A DNA stretch of 64,000 bases, from assembly GCA_024516035.1 (NCBI GenBank), contig CM044964.1, positions 14,269,597 to 14,333,596 on the forward strand. The letters run 5' to 3'. Position 1 is the stretch's first letter. Each line of letters opens with the position of its first letter. A model generated the notes under the pieces. That model saw only the letters and a list, made by a program, of their open reading frames with translations. It searched no databases and had not been told where the DNA came from. Below are positions 20,290 through 31,385 of this stretch, one piece after another. This stretch comes from Bactericera cockerelli. Lineage: Eukaryota; Arthropoda; Insecta; Hemiptera; Triozidae. The position numbers were made by a program, and so were the translations under genes.

Positions 20290-20559
20290 ATCTAATACAA
20301 CTTCTCACTTTTCTGTTTATACTGATGAGTGAGTCGCAAGGATAGAGGAAGTACAGGGTACGTAGCACTCCTGTGTTTCATAAATGATTACTTTGATTTT
20401 AAAGTTACGGGTTCAAGCGGTCGAGACGGAATTGTCCAGGTAAATCTGGAAAGATTCTCATTCAACTTTCTCAATATTGAAATATTTTATTGCATTCATT
20501 GTTTTCTCAACTCCTATTTTCAATTGTAATTTCATTTCTTTTCTTTATGTTGGCACCCT
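20290..20559. other. Sequence downstream of the ribozyme
   Basis: May be the rest of the ribozyme-bearing repeat. A second CTGATGA at about 20321 lacks GAAA and paired stems. ACGGGTTCAAGCGG at about 20407 resembles a tRNA-like B box but lacks a head. Confidence 0.35.
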
Positions 20560-20700
20560 GCCGACCTCGAGTTGTTCTACAACGATGGCGGCGGTGTCTA
20601 AACGACGCTGTTTTAATGGTTTGGCAAATTGATTGCCGTCACTGCGATGGCTGTTCGCGTTAACACAGACATAAACAATGCGGTTATTTGTTCTAACTCA
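20560..20700. promoter_or_regulatory. Candidate regulatory block
   Basis: GC-richer, repeat-free sequence with CAACGATGGCGGCGGTG, ACGACGCTGTTTTAATGG and ACATAAACAATGC (forkhead-like). No ORF or splice pattern supports coding. Regulatory function is a guess. Confidence 0.2.
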
Positions 20701-21959
20701 TTCTTCTCATTGATGGTAATATTGTAATTGTTGGTGTTCTTAATGTTTCTGCTGTTGGTGTTACTTTATTGATGTTCTTGTTGGTGTGTCGCGTTGCTGC
20801 ATTATTGTTGAGGTGGTTTCTGGTTAGTTATTGTCACAATTTTTCTTTCTTCTTCTCCTGATTATTGCTCGTCTTCTCTCTCTCTCTCTCCTTCTCTTTT
20901 ATTTATTTCTTTTTCTTCTTCCATTGTGATGATTTTGTGATGAATTCTATCTCTCAGTTTTGTCTATTTTTTGTAGGTACCTTTCTTCTTAAACATACTG
21001 TCTCATGCTTAATTTTTGATTGCATTCTTCATCATTTTCGTCATCTCTTTGTGCGTTTTGATTTCCTTTTCTTCTCTAGCGTGGTTTCTGTGGTGTTTAT
21101 CCAATTATCCATCTCTAAATCTTGTCCTTTTCCTTTTTCCTTGTTCTCTGCCAATATTAGGATTATAATTACCACCGTCGGCTAAGACTAGGAGCCCCAC
21201 TATATCAACAGTTTACCCACCATGCGAACAAGTAATTCAAGCACTGTATCTTCTTTCTTAATTCACTAGCTCATTTTTCGAATTGCATTTCATGTTTTAA
21301 ATGCTTTTCAACTGTTTGTTCTTGTTTGCTGTTGTGTTCATATGTTTTTTTCTCCATTTCTATTTGAACTCTTTGAATACATCTGGGAATGTTGTGTCAA
21401 ATCAGAGAAACTAATTTACGAGGTTGTGTGCATAATTAATGCTCCTCTTCTTTCTTTGATTCAGTTTAATTAAAGGGTTGTCATCATTCTTGTTTTCGTG
21501 GTATTTATTTAAAGTTTTCAATTAAAAAGTGTACATTTTATGTTTTGCTATTTATACTTTCATGCTTCTCTTTCTCGTTCTTTCTCTCTCTCGCTCTTTC
21601 TTTCTCTCTTTCTTTCTTTCTTCCTCCCTCTTTTTTTTCTCAGTTTCTTTGTGTATTTCTTATTTTTTAACGTAACGTATTATTTTTGGTTGTGAAGCTA
21701 TTTTTGAGTTTTGAGATATCACTCACTCAGACTCAATTTAGGTACTTTTTAACCTATTTTTCTTTACCTATGAATATGCATCAGTTGATTTTAGTTAGAA
21801 TTTAATTTGTTTATTGGTTTTTTGTTAGAAGTAAAATATAGAGAAATAAGTTGAACTAAAAGCTATGAAGTGTAAATTATTTGTGGTGAAGCAAGAGGCT
21901 CACCGCTATTACTGAAACTAAGATACTCTTTTACTTTTCTTCTACGTACTTCTACCTTC
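20701..21959. other. T/CT-rich sequence, no gene seen
   Basis: GTTGTT-rich start, CT microsatellites near 20875-20895 and 21565-21640, otherwise AT-rich. The open frame at 20865-21185 is low-complexity. Confidence 0.45.
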
Positions 21960-22078
21960 TACCTTTATTTATCCCATAAACTACATAAGACCTGTTTGAC
22001 TGCTGGAGTAAAGGGACTTTTCAGTGTTACCTCGGCAGTATAAACAAGGTATATTCTATTCTATTCTACCTACTCTGA
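21960..22078 (+). mobile_element. SINE family A 3' body and tail
   Basis: TGACTGCTGGAGTAAAGGGA, CTTTTCAGTGTTACCTCGGC and AGTATAAACAAGGTATATTC with a TATTCTATTCTA tail. Near-identical to 44335-44435; the tRNA head is missing. Confidence 0.65.
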
Positions 22079-22724
22079 TGATGCTCGCACTTGCCGTTAC
22101 TCATATGAGTTACTAGTTTTACTTTCTCATTTTTTCTCACAAAATATGAGTGGATATTGTAGTATTTTTAGTATATTTTTAATATTACAATTGAATTTGA
22201 AAATGTCATACATATTAGATGGAAAGGCCACCAATTATACTGCCTCTCCATTATACCTACTTAGAAAATTGAAAAGAAAGTACTATTTCTATCATACTGT
22301 AATACCCAGTTATCTAGTATGTACCCCACATAATTAAATTGAATAATGCCTGTTTCCGTGACTGTGTTATTATTACAAAGACGGGTCATATATATTCATT
22401 GAAAGTTCGATTCTACATGGCAAATTCTAAAAATAAGTAAATAAGAATCACTTAATTATATTATACGTACCTAGGTAATGATTGTACCATCTAGATGAGT
22501 AAATAGCGAAAATAAAAACAAGTCGTATAAGAAGGATAAGCATAATGGGGAACAACATTAATAGAGTAGTATTTTTTCACTGAACATAGTTATATATACC
22601 TTCATATGATTAACGCTACTTGGATATAACGTGACACGAGGTATTCTTTCCCTGTTATCAGAAACCAGCACTACATTAACCTGGTGGGGCTGGAATTTTT
22701 TAATAGCTTTCAAAAGGGTTGGAA
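22079..22724. other. AT-rich sequence, no gene seen
   Basis: Only short unsupported open frames. Confidence 0.4.
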
Positions 22725-22895
22725 AGAGATTGCCACAGGCAATAACCCGCCTTTAGATAGGACATAACTTCAACTTATTCTCTTTTTTTTTATAGTATGC
22801 TTAATCTTTTTGTTTTTCTTTATATTTAAATTGTATTCTACTGTAATATAATTATTGTTTTAACTAAAAAAAAGCTTTTATAATAAATAATAATA
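22725..22895 (+). mobile_element. LINE 3' end fragment
   Basis: GATTGCCACAGGCAATAACC, CGCCTTTAGATAGGACATAA, then AT-rich 3' UTR and ATAATAAATAATAATA tail, as at 18765. Confidence 0.6.
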
Positions 22896-22904
22896 CATCT
22901 CGCA

Positions 22905-23145
22905 GGTTTCATCCATAGTGGTTACCAGCGAGTAGCTCATAGGAAGGGAAATGCGGATATGAATGTGTGGAAGTACAATGAAGACAAGCTGTCTCCTGGC
23001 TGAAGATGAAAGTGGAGGAAGTGGTAAAGGTTCTGCAAGACAGGAGGGTCCAGGTGGTGGCGGAAGGAGTTGCCATGTCCAATACTTTTTGTAAAACCAA
23101 AGCTGACACAGACCAAGCTCAGAACAAAGGTGAAATGATGTTCAT
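22905..23145 (+). other. GC-richer block of unknown nature, weak coding potential
   Basis: Contrasts in composition with the adjacent LINE tail. An open frame from an ATG at 23006 reads MKVEEVVKVLQDRRVQVVAE but decays into AT-rich sequence. No splice sites fit well. It could be a retrocopy fragment or part of an unknown repeat. Confidence 0.25.
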
Positions 23146-24057
23146 CTTAGTACATAATAATATAAAATCCATTTACATTCATAATCTCCGAAAGCGCTAG
23201 ACCAAATGACTCCAAATTTGGACCTGTATGAGGACTCCTTAAGTCCTTTTTGCGTGCTAGTAAACTTTTTTTAATTATCAAATAGGACCCCAGCCACGGG
23301 ACACGGGCAAAATCCATAACAACAACAAACTGTCGGGTGCCAGCAAGTTTTGGTTCACCTTGTCTCCTTAATATTTTTTTTTTTTTTTGAACTCTCTTAT
23401 ACCTAATTTGGTTAAAAAACATCACACGACTTTCCTTATCTTATTAGGAATGGGAACAGGACCAAAAGCCACTGGTGACTCAAATGTAATAGTTAGCTAA
23501 AAATCAATGTCAAATTAGCAACTCAAAATCATTGGATTTGATGTGTCACAATCCCCATATGCGATAAATAAAAAGAAATGTGGTCTAATCGGGACCCTTG
23601 AAAATACCGGTAAATTGGAGCCGGGTTCCAAAAAGTTCAAGATACATATCAAAAAAATGATCAGATGAAACCCTATTAGTTTTTTAATCTTAGAAAATGT
23701 TGTTTTCTAATGTTTTTGTATCATTAACCTATTCAAAGAAGCGGCCAAAGAAGCAATTTTTGACGAATACAATAATTTATTCAGGAAAGTAATTTTTTTT
23801 TTTAAATATCACAAATTATAATTATTTTCTAAAATATAAAGAAAAATTGTAGTAAAAACTCATAGGTAAGGTTCTAAGAAACATGTTACTTATTTTGTAT
23901 TTATTAGTAATAATTCATTTCTTCTCACAATCCTAAACACAACAATCTGATGAATTATTAAAATTTTGTTTCCCAAAAGTTCTTTGACATAGAGAAAAAG
24001 TTAAAAATGTCACCACAAGAAGAAATCAGAAGTTAATATTTTACTCACCTTTAATTT
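23146..24057. other. Unique or unknown-repeat sequence
   Basis: The block around AAAGCGCTAGACCAAATGAC and GACTCCTTAAGTCC has the feel of an interspersed repeat, but no second copy is in the window. The rest is AT-rich. Confidence 0.35.
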
Positions 24058-24440
24058 TGAACTGTGTGCTGGAACTGAAGAATTTCGAACTGGAACTGGA
24101 GAATTTTGATTGGTGCTGGAACGTATAATTTTGAACTGGAGACTTTTGATTGGCGCTGGAACGTATAATTTTGAACTGGAGACTTTTGATTGGTGCTGGA
24201 ACGTATAATTTTGAACTGGAGACTTTTGATTGGTGCTTTAACGTATAATTTTGAACTGGAGACTTTTGATTGGTGCTGGAACGTATAATTTTGAACTGGA
24301 GACTTTTGATTGGTGCTTGAACGTATAATTTTGAACTGGAGACTTTTGATTGGTGCTTGAACGACGTATAGTTTTGAACTGGAGACTTTTGATTGGTGCT
24401 GGAACGTATAATTTTGAACTGGAGACTTTTGATTGGTACT
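24058..24440. repeat. 40 bp minisatellite, about 9 units
   Basis: TTTTGATTGGTGCTGGAACG, then TATAATTTTGAACTGGAGAC, repeats every 40 bp, with GCTGGA/GCTTGA/GCTTTA variants and one unit with a duplicated ACG. The minus strand stays open through the array because the unit lacks stops in any frame; a protein product is not supported. Confidence 0.95.
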
Positions 24441-24449
24441 TCAGTTTTC

Positions 24450-26795
24450 ATTTGTAAATGAAACTGAAGAATTTGAATGAGAACGAAGAATTTGAATGAT
24501 ACTGCAGAATTTGAATAAGAAGAATTTTGAATGATACTGCAGAATTTGAATGAGACTGGAGAATTTTTATGTAACCGAAGAAATTTGAATGATACTGCAG
24601 AATTTGAATGAGACTGGAATTTTTTTATGTAACCGAAGAATTTTGAATGATACTGCAGAATTTGAATGAGACTGGAATTTTTTTATGTAACCGAAGAATT
24701 TTGAATGATACTGCAGAATTTGAATGAGACTGGAGAATTTTTATGTAACCGAAGAAATTTGAATGATACTGCAGAATTTGAATGAGACTGGAATTTTTTT
24801 ATGTAACCGAAGAATCTTGAATGATACTGCAGAATTTGAATGAGACTGGAATTTTTTTATGTAACCGAAGAATTTTGAATGATACTGCAGAATTTGAATG
24901 AGACTGGAGAATTTTCATGTAACCGAAGAATTTTGAATGATACTGCAGAATTTGAATGAGACTGGAGAATTTTCATGTAACCGAAGAATTTTGAATGATA
25001 CTGCAGAATTTGAATGAGACTGGAGAATTTTCATGTAACCGAAGAATTTTGAATGATACTGCAGAATTTGAATGAGACTGGAGAATTTTCATGTAACCGA
25101 AGAATTTTGAATGATACTGCAGAATTTGAATGAGACTGGAGATACTGCAAAATTTGAATGAGACTGGAGATACTGATGCAGAATTTGAATGAGACTGGAG
25201 AATTTTAATGTAACCGAAGAATTTTGAATGATTCTGCAGAATTTGAATGAGACTGGAGAATTTTCATGTAACCGAAGAATTTTGAATGATACTGCAGAAT
25301 TTGAATAAGAAGAATTTTGAATGATACCGCAGAATTTAAATGAGACAGGAGAGTTTTTATGTAACCGAAGAATTTTGAATGATACTGCAGAATTTGAATA
25401 AGAAGAATTTTGAATGATACCGCAGAATTTGAATGAGACTGGAGAATTTTTATGTAACCGAAGAATTTTGAATTATACTGCAGAATTTGAATAAGAAGAA
25501 TTTTGAAAGATACTGCAGAATTTGAATGAGACTGGATAATTTTTATGTAATCGAAGAATTTTGAATGATACTGCAGAATTTGAATGAGACTGGAGAATTT
25601 TCATGTAACCGAAGAATTTTGAATGATACTGCAGAATTTGAATGAGACTGGAGAATTTTCATGTAACCGAAGAATTTTGAATGATACTGCAGAATTTGAA
25701 TGAGACTGGAGATACTGCAAAATTTGAATGAGACTGGAGAATTTTTATGTAACCGAAGAAATTTGAATGATACTGCAGAATTTGAATGAGACTGGAATTT
25801 TTTTATGTAACCGAAGAATTTTGAATGATACTGCAGAATTTGAATGAGACTGGAATTTTTTTATGTAACCGAAGAATTTTGAATGATACTGCAGAATTTG
25901 AATGAGACTGGATAATTTTCATGTAACCGAAGAATTTTGAATGATACTGCAGAATTTGAATGAGACTGGAGAATTTTCATGTAACCGAAGAATTTTGAAT
26001 GATACTGCAGAATTTGAATGAGACTGGAGAATTTTCATGTAACCGAAGAATTTTGAATGATACTGCAGAATTTGAATGAGACTGGAGAATTTTCATGTAA
26101 CCGAAGAATTTTGAATGATACTGCAGAATTTGAATGAGACTGGAGATACTGCAAAATTTGAATGAGACTGGAGATACTGCAGAATTTGAATGAGACTGGA
26201 GAATTTTAATGTAACCGAAGAATTTTGAATGATTCTGCAGAATTTGAATGAGACTGGAGAATTTTCATGTAACCGAAGAATTTTGAATGATACTGCAGAA
26301 TTTGAATAAGAAGAATTTTGAATGATACCGCAGAATTTGAATGAGACAGGAGAGTTTTTATGTAACCGAAGAATTTTGAATGATACTGCAGAATTTGAAT
26401 AAGAAGAATTTTGAATGATACCGCAGAATTTGAATGAGACTGGAGAATTTTTATGTAACCGAAGAATTTTGAATTATACTGCAGAATTTGAATAAGAAGA
26501 ATTTTGAAAGATACTGCAGAATTTGAATGAGACTGGATAATTTTTATGTAATCGAAGAATTTTGAATGATACTGCAGAATTTGAATGAGACTGGAGAATT
26601 TTTTTGTAACCGAAGATTTTTGAATGATACTGCAGAATTTGAAGAAGAAGAATTTTGAATGATACTGCAGAATTTGAATGAGACTGGAGAATTTTTTTGT
26701 AAGCGAAGAATTTTGAATGATACTGCAGAATTTGAATGAGACCGAAGAATTTTAATAAGACTGGAGAATTTTAACTGAGACTGGAGAATTTTGAA
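24450..26795. repeat. 58 bp satellite array with about 1 kb higher-order repeat
   Basis: The unit is TGAATGATACTGCAGAATTT, GAATGAGACTGGAGAATTTT, CATGTAACCGAAGAATTT, with TTTTTATG and TCATG variants and shortened units (GAGATACTGCAAAATTTG). A variant string at 25201 recurs at 26202 and one at 24737 recurs at 25741, so a block of about 1.0 kb was duplicated. Edges contain degenerate units. Confidence 0.95.
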
Positions 26796-27033
26796 CTTTT
26801 GCTTGAACGTAGAATTTGGCTTCTTAATATGTACTGGAACTATAGAATCTTGGACCGTATGGTACCTGGAAATAATAGAGATAACAGGCATGGAATTAAA
26901 ACATGAACATACGACGCATGTACATTACTTAGAAAAACCTTAGTAAATAATAAAATGAAACATTTTTTTATCATCTTGATATGTAGGATATCTTCGATAT
27001 ATTAAAAAATGCAAAACATTTAGATATGAAGAA

Positions 27034-27051
27034 ACCCAGAATATTCTGGGT
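27034..27051. promoter_or_regulatory. 18 bp perfect palindrome with heat-shock-element-like core
   Basis: ACCCAGAATATTCTGGGT contains GAATATTC, two inverted NGAAN units. A single pair is weaker than a typical element. Position relative to any promoter is unclear. Confidence 0.3.
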
Positions 27052-27348
27052 GTCCAGTAAATTTAATACCTCCATGCATCTTTTCACCACCATAACAAAA
27101 CACTCACACTCACATCTCATGTCATAGACTGGAGAGTAAGTCAGAGGATCTGTAGGGGGGCACCGAGCATTGGTTTAGATTGAAAAGGTCATTAAGTAGA
27201 TACTTACATTTTCATTTAGCTTAAAATGCCCATAATAAATGTAATTTTATGGTGACATTTAAAGGTAATTATCATTTAGGTAAGTAAAAATTTGTGGAAA
27301 TGGTTGTTTAGTTAATCAGATTGTTGTTTTTAGGATTTGAGATCATAT

Positions 27349-27572
27349 TTATGTAGATTTTCCTTTTTCTTCGGTATCCATAGTTATTGAATTTCTTCTT
27401 TCAAATTGCTCTTGTACTTTTTCAACAAATAGTTGAAAATAGACTGAAAAATCCCAACACCAAGTAACATTGTATTTTGCTTGTTTCCAGATATATTTGT
27501 AGGGCGTATTCCTGTTGTTCAGCGGTTGAATAGGAATCTAAGTCTTCATTTATCAATGTTTCCATTTTGAAT
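27349..27572 (-). CDS. Candidate small single-span membrane protein exon, apparently frameshifted
   Basis: On the minus strand a polypyrimidine acceptor (TTTCTTTCAATTTCAG) ends at 27573. Seven bases later an ATG (27565-27563) opens METLINEDLDSYSTAEQQEY, then ALQIYLETSKIQC and a hydrophobic YLVLGFFSLF, with a stop at 27424-27422. At the T-run just before that stop, the neighbouring frame continues as QLFVEKVQEQFERRNSITMD, then TEEKGKST and a stop at 27351-27349. One surplus T would explain the break, giving about 71 residues: acidic N-terminus, one membrane span, charged C-terminus. No family recognised. A 5' exon candidate lies at 27997-28091. It could be a pseudogene or chance. Confidence 0.4.
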
Positions 27573-27699
27573 CTGAAATTGAAAGAAAATAAAGTATTTA
27601 CAGAAAATCTGAGGAGTAAAAACCAGAAAATATACAGATCCAATATTTAGAATAGTTTGATATAGTTTGTGATGTTGGTGTTGATCAACTAATGAAAGG

Positions 27700-27822
27700 A
27701 CTAATGTCAGAATTACACAAACTCACATTACAAAAAATTGGCATGGTGGGGATTTGAACCAACAAAGTCTTTGTTACGAGTTTGTCGCTGCTTTAATAAT
27801 TAAGCTGCTGAAGTTGGTTTAT
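27700..27822 (-). mobile_element. tRNA-derived SINE, family E, diverged
   Basis: On the minus strand AACCAACTTCAGCAGCTTAA and GTTGGTTCAAATCCCC have head/B-box spacing. It lies within the presumed intron of the small minus-strand gene. Confidence 0.55.
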
Positions 27823-27996
27823 TTCAGGAAAAAAGAAAAAAGAAAAAAGGTGAATCTGAGCTTCTAATATGTATGTAGAATTGTAGATTGTCGATGAGAT
27901 GTTATTATTAGTTAGAAACTTACAGAAGAAGGAAGAACAAGCATTACATCAATCAAGGTAATGTAATATTATGTAATAGAATTAAAATTCACTTAC

Positions 27997-28091
27997 CTTG
28001 ACCTAAGGCTTCTTATTTTTGAAGTGGTATATGTAAAATATAGTTGAGATCTTGATTTTATTCCCGGATTTATGAATCAATATCGCACTGA
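27997..28091 (-). other. Candidate 5' UTR exon of the small minus-strand gene
   Basis: On the minus strand an initiator-like TCAGT (28091-28087) is followed about 90 bases on by a consensus donor CAAG/GTAAGTGA at 27997/27996. The downstream acceptor at 27573 precedes an ATG by seven bases, a common 5' UTR intron layout. No TATA box is obvious. Inference from splice-site quality only. Confidence 0.35.
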
Positions 28092-28099
28092 ATTCTTGA

Positions 28100-29295
28100 A
28101 CAAAGAGGAAAGTCAAAACGTCTCTTCACACACAAAACCCACTGTCTCAAGTGTCTCAACTACAAAGTATTTTCACACAACTTTTTAATTTTCAAATGGC
28201 AAATAATTTTCAAAGTTTAAATTTGTATAAAACAAAACTCTTAATGAATTTTATAAATTGGAAAACAATTAATCCTACATAATTATTTGATTTAGCTATT
28301 AAATAGAAGGGTAGAATTCCAATGCTCATTACTATTTTTTTTTTTTGGCTGAAAAGAAATTCAACCTTTGGTCTCCAGGGTGAAAATTAAAATAACATGT
28401 TGTGCTCATTTTCATGATTGAAGAAAAATCAATCAAACTCCTCTCCCCTAGTCTTATGAATTTTTTTCTCAATTATTACGAATTTCTGAATAAATGAAAT
28501 TTTAATTGGATCCAAGATTTCATCATGGGGCTAATTGATTGTTTTTTTTTTTCTCTCCCTCCCTCTTAATACTTTTCAGCGTTTATTTACTATTTTCTAA
28601 AGTTCACAACTTCATAGAAACGAAAAAATGGCGTTAAAAAAAAAAAACACAAGTCTTTTAGGTACTTCCAATTTAGATACCTTCTGCACATAACCTATGG
28701 ATACCTTGCTTACAGTTTTTGCTTTTATCTTTTTGAACTCATCATTTTATAGGAATCGGACATAAATACCTGATTTTGATATTGAACCACCCACTCCTTA
28801 TTTCTACACCAGAGTGCTTGAGTTTTCACCTCCATCCATAGTCTCTACATTAGTAGACAGGTGGGTAACGTAGCTATGTCATTTTGAGTTGTCCTTGTGC
28901 TTCTTTTGGCGCAGCTGTAATCTCATTTGGGAACAAAAATTTTGAAGCTAAAATAATTTAGGTAAAACTATAAATTTAACTTGTGTGTGTATTTTACATT
29001 ATTAAAAATATTTGTTAATAATTGATTGGCCAAAAGGGAAAAATACTCTTCTCCTTGAAATATGCAGTTTTATCAACCAGGTTCTGAGCCTGTATATTTT
29101 TGTTGTTGTTGTAATATTGATGTACTGTTTGAGCTTTTCTCATGTAACTATTTTCATGTGAAGATACTTATGTGAAGAGCAATCCAGAAGGACAATGCAG
29201 CATGTTAGGAAACCTCCCAGTACATGAGGAATTGGAAGAAGTTTTCATCTAATATGCTTTTAAACATGTTGTATAGTTGTTGAATTAATAGAATT
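28100..29295. other. AT-rich sequence, no gene seen
   Basis: Several T/A runs and one CT-rich stretch near 28550. No supported coding or repeat family. Confidence 0.4.
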
Positions 29296-29560
29296 TTTAC
29301 TTTCCTTATCCTATAGAAAGGAAAGTAGTAATGGAATCACCCAAATTTTTCGATAGTCCGTTTTTAGTTCCAAAACACGTTTTAGGTTCCCCAGAGCTTA
29401 AAACCAAAACTTCAGCCATTTGTCCGTGGGTCTGTCTGTCCGTCGGTCTGTCTATCTGTGTGTCTGTAAACAAAATATCTCAAGAACGGCATAAGCTAGA
29501 GACTTGAAATTCGGTACAAAAGTCATAAATATATAAAAGACGCAGCACGAAACTTTTGAA
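29296..29560 (-). mobile_element. Palindrome-ended element, family H (relative of family G architecture)
   Basis: A terminal inverted stretch ACTTTCCTTATCCTATAGAA/AGGAAAGT is followed by a (GTCTGTCC/GTCTGTCG)n tract near 29430-29467, then TATCTCAAGAACGGC and GACTTGAAATTCGGTAC. The order terminal palindrome, octamer tract, TTGAAATT-type block mirrors family G without sequence identity. The inner boundary is uncertain. Confidence 0.5.
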
Positions 29561-30300
29561 AAAACTCGGTGCCGCCAGTGGCGGTCTTTTAACTGCCATT
29601 TGGTGGCGTTTCTATACCTTATATCTGATAAAAAGTAATAAAATAAATCCTCCATAGTGACATCAATACCTCGAAAGCTGTTATTTAGCACAAAGGTTTC
29701 GCTTGGTATCTCTTTGTGCAATAAGAGAACATTTAAATATCACGTCATCATTCTCAGTGTAACACGAGTAACAAGACTCTCTGAAGTCTCGTCCTGAAAT
29801 ATAAAGCACTACTCAATTACTTATACTACTTGACGAAACGCTAAATTGGTGTTGGGTTACATCTAACTTATCCCACGGAATGCACCGATCATAAAGTTTG
29901 ATTTGTGGCCACGTCACTTAGCTCTGATATGATAAACTACCCTTTTGTAACTTTACACTTCACCTCGTGAGGACAATTTGTGAGGAATGTCAGGACTCGG
30001 TGACATTTGAGATGGATGAGCATGTGGATAGTTCCTATCCGTGTCTGTGGTTAATGAGACCAATATCTGGGTTTCATGTATTACCCACACTTACCAAACT
30101 CAACATTGGAGTGAGAGGGGGCTCACGATTGTGTGGCTCAGTACTGTCAGGGTTTCGTTAAGATATTAAATTTATTAAAACCTTAAAAATTTATGCAGGC
30201 AAGCCTTTGTAGGAAAATTCATCTTGATTTCTTTGAAAAAATATTAAAAATACTTTCTCTGTGCTGAAATTATATGATTAAAAAAAAAAAAAAAAAATAT
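29561..30300. other. Unique sequence, no gene seen
   Basis: A 64-codon open frame near 29967-30161 lacks splice or start support. An A-run ends the block at about 30280-30297. Confidence 0.35.
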
Positions 30301-30304
30301 TGTC

Positions 30305-30515
30305 GACGCGCATTTATAGTCAAGTAGTTAACGCGCTAGTCTGGTAGTCCAGGTATCGTAGGGATCCGTTGGTTTGAATCCCAGCCATTGCACGAATTTT
30401 TCCTCATTTATTTGAGTTTGTGACCACCTAATAATATGACTCTGAGGGTTAGGTGATAGAAAACATTTTGAGCATTATCTCCGCCTGGTGGTTACCTTCT
30501 ACTAAAGAGTATTAT
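30305..30515 (+). mobile_element. tRNA-derived SINE, family B
   Basis: Head ATAGTCAAGTAGTTAACGCG, B box TTGGTTTGAATCCC, body TGACCACCTAATAATATGAC and CGCCTGGTGGTTACCTTCT, tail AGTATTAT. A MITE has inserted into its tail. Confidence 0.85.
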
Positions 30516-30915
30516 CACTGAGATCATATCAAGATTTGCGTCCAAGAGGGACCATCAGCTGATTTCAAAATCAGTGCCGGAGTTGTAGTAATTTTTCTCT
30601 CGCGAAAGAGTGGGTACCTAAACTACCCTATTCTTCTAAAATAATATTTTTACTTTATTCATACTTACCTATGAGTTAATTTTTTCTTTGCTTCCACTTT
30701 TACTTTCCTTATTTTCTACTCATATAAGATTTGGTATCTGATGTGAAAATTAAGGATGTTTAGATACCCGCCACTGCATGAGGTAAACAAAAAATTCAAA
30801 TAAATTGAACCAATCAGAAGTTTGAAAGAGGGACCATCAGCTGTTCAAAGTTGGACGCATAAATTTGTTCAACTCGAGATAGGTAAGGTTCCCTCTATGT
30901 TATGTGATCTCAGTG
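30516..30915. mobile_element. 400 bp MITE with 8 bp target duplication (hAT-like)
   Basis: CACTGAGATCA at the left end is the exact reverse complement of the right end, and AGTATTAT flanks both sides (30508-30515 and 30916-30923). A subterminal inverted pair GCGTCCAA/TTGGACGC and a direct repeat AGAGGGACCATCAGCTG lie inside. An 8 bp duplication with short ends fits hAT-type transposition. No ORF. Confidence 0.8.
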
Positions 30916-30973
30916 AGTATTATTATTATTATTATTATTATTGACAATACAGAAAAATCTCTCTCTGTTTCAG

Positions 30974-31193
30974 CGATGAAGAGCCGCCTCGGCGCCTGTG
31001 GAAGAAGGCCGTGTCCCAAATCAGGGCCGCAGGTGGGGGTGATTCACTAGGCTTGGGCGACCCCTCAGTGCGGCCCCTCTCCGCTGCCCCCCGTGTGCCG
31101 GGCCTGATGGATCCACCCGACAGCGTGCCCACCTTGTGTGTGACCAGCCCTGAGCTGGGCGGTACAGGGTCGAACAAAAGCCACGGGACGAAG
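30974..31193 (+). CDS. Internal coding exon of an unidentified gene
   Basis: A strong acceptor (TCTCTCTCTGTTTCAG) ends at 30973 and a consensus donor (ACGAAG/GTGAGT) begins at 31194. The 220 bp between are GC-rich, unlike the flanks, and open in one frame (one base plus 73 codons). It reads DEEPPRRLWKKAVSQIRAAG, then a Gly/Pro/Ser-rich linker with VPGLMDPPDSVPTLCVTSPE and a KSHGTK end. It looks like an intracellular, probably disordered, region of a larger protein, with a short basic segment (RRLWKKAVSQIR) that might be helical. I do not recognise the family. The exon ends in phase 0, matching the exon start at 42445. Confidence 0.75.
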
Positions 31194-31204
31194 GTGAGTC
31201 GAAA

Positions 31205-31385
31205 TTGTTCTTATTTTTTATTTTATTTATTTATAAACATTTGGATCAAGCTTTATTTACATCTTTTATATACAATGAACATGGTAACAAGTTAGAAATA
31301 AATATAAACAAAGCCTGATCAAGGGTGGTGATAATGCCTTCGGCATTCTCTTCCATTTATAATATTATAATTATTACCTTTAGAT
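31205..31385 (-). mobile_element. LINE 3' end fragment
   Basis: T-rich tail side (TTATTTATTTATAAACATTT) on the left, then GGTGATAATGCCTTCGGCAT and TCTCTTCCA. Matches the layout of 46525-46745. Confidence 0.55.

Noticed and set aside
20318..20345. Second hammerhead core (CTGATGA) just after the ribozyme
   Set aside because: GAAA is replaced by GCAA, and stems II and I cannot be paired convincingly.
24058..26795. CRISPR-like array
   Set aside because: Tandem units without unique spacers, in a eukaryotic context; these are satellites.
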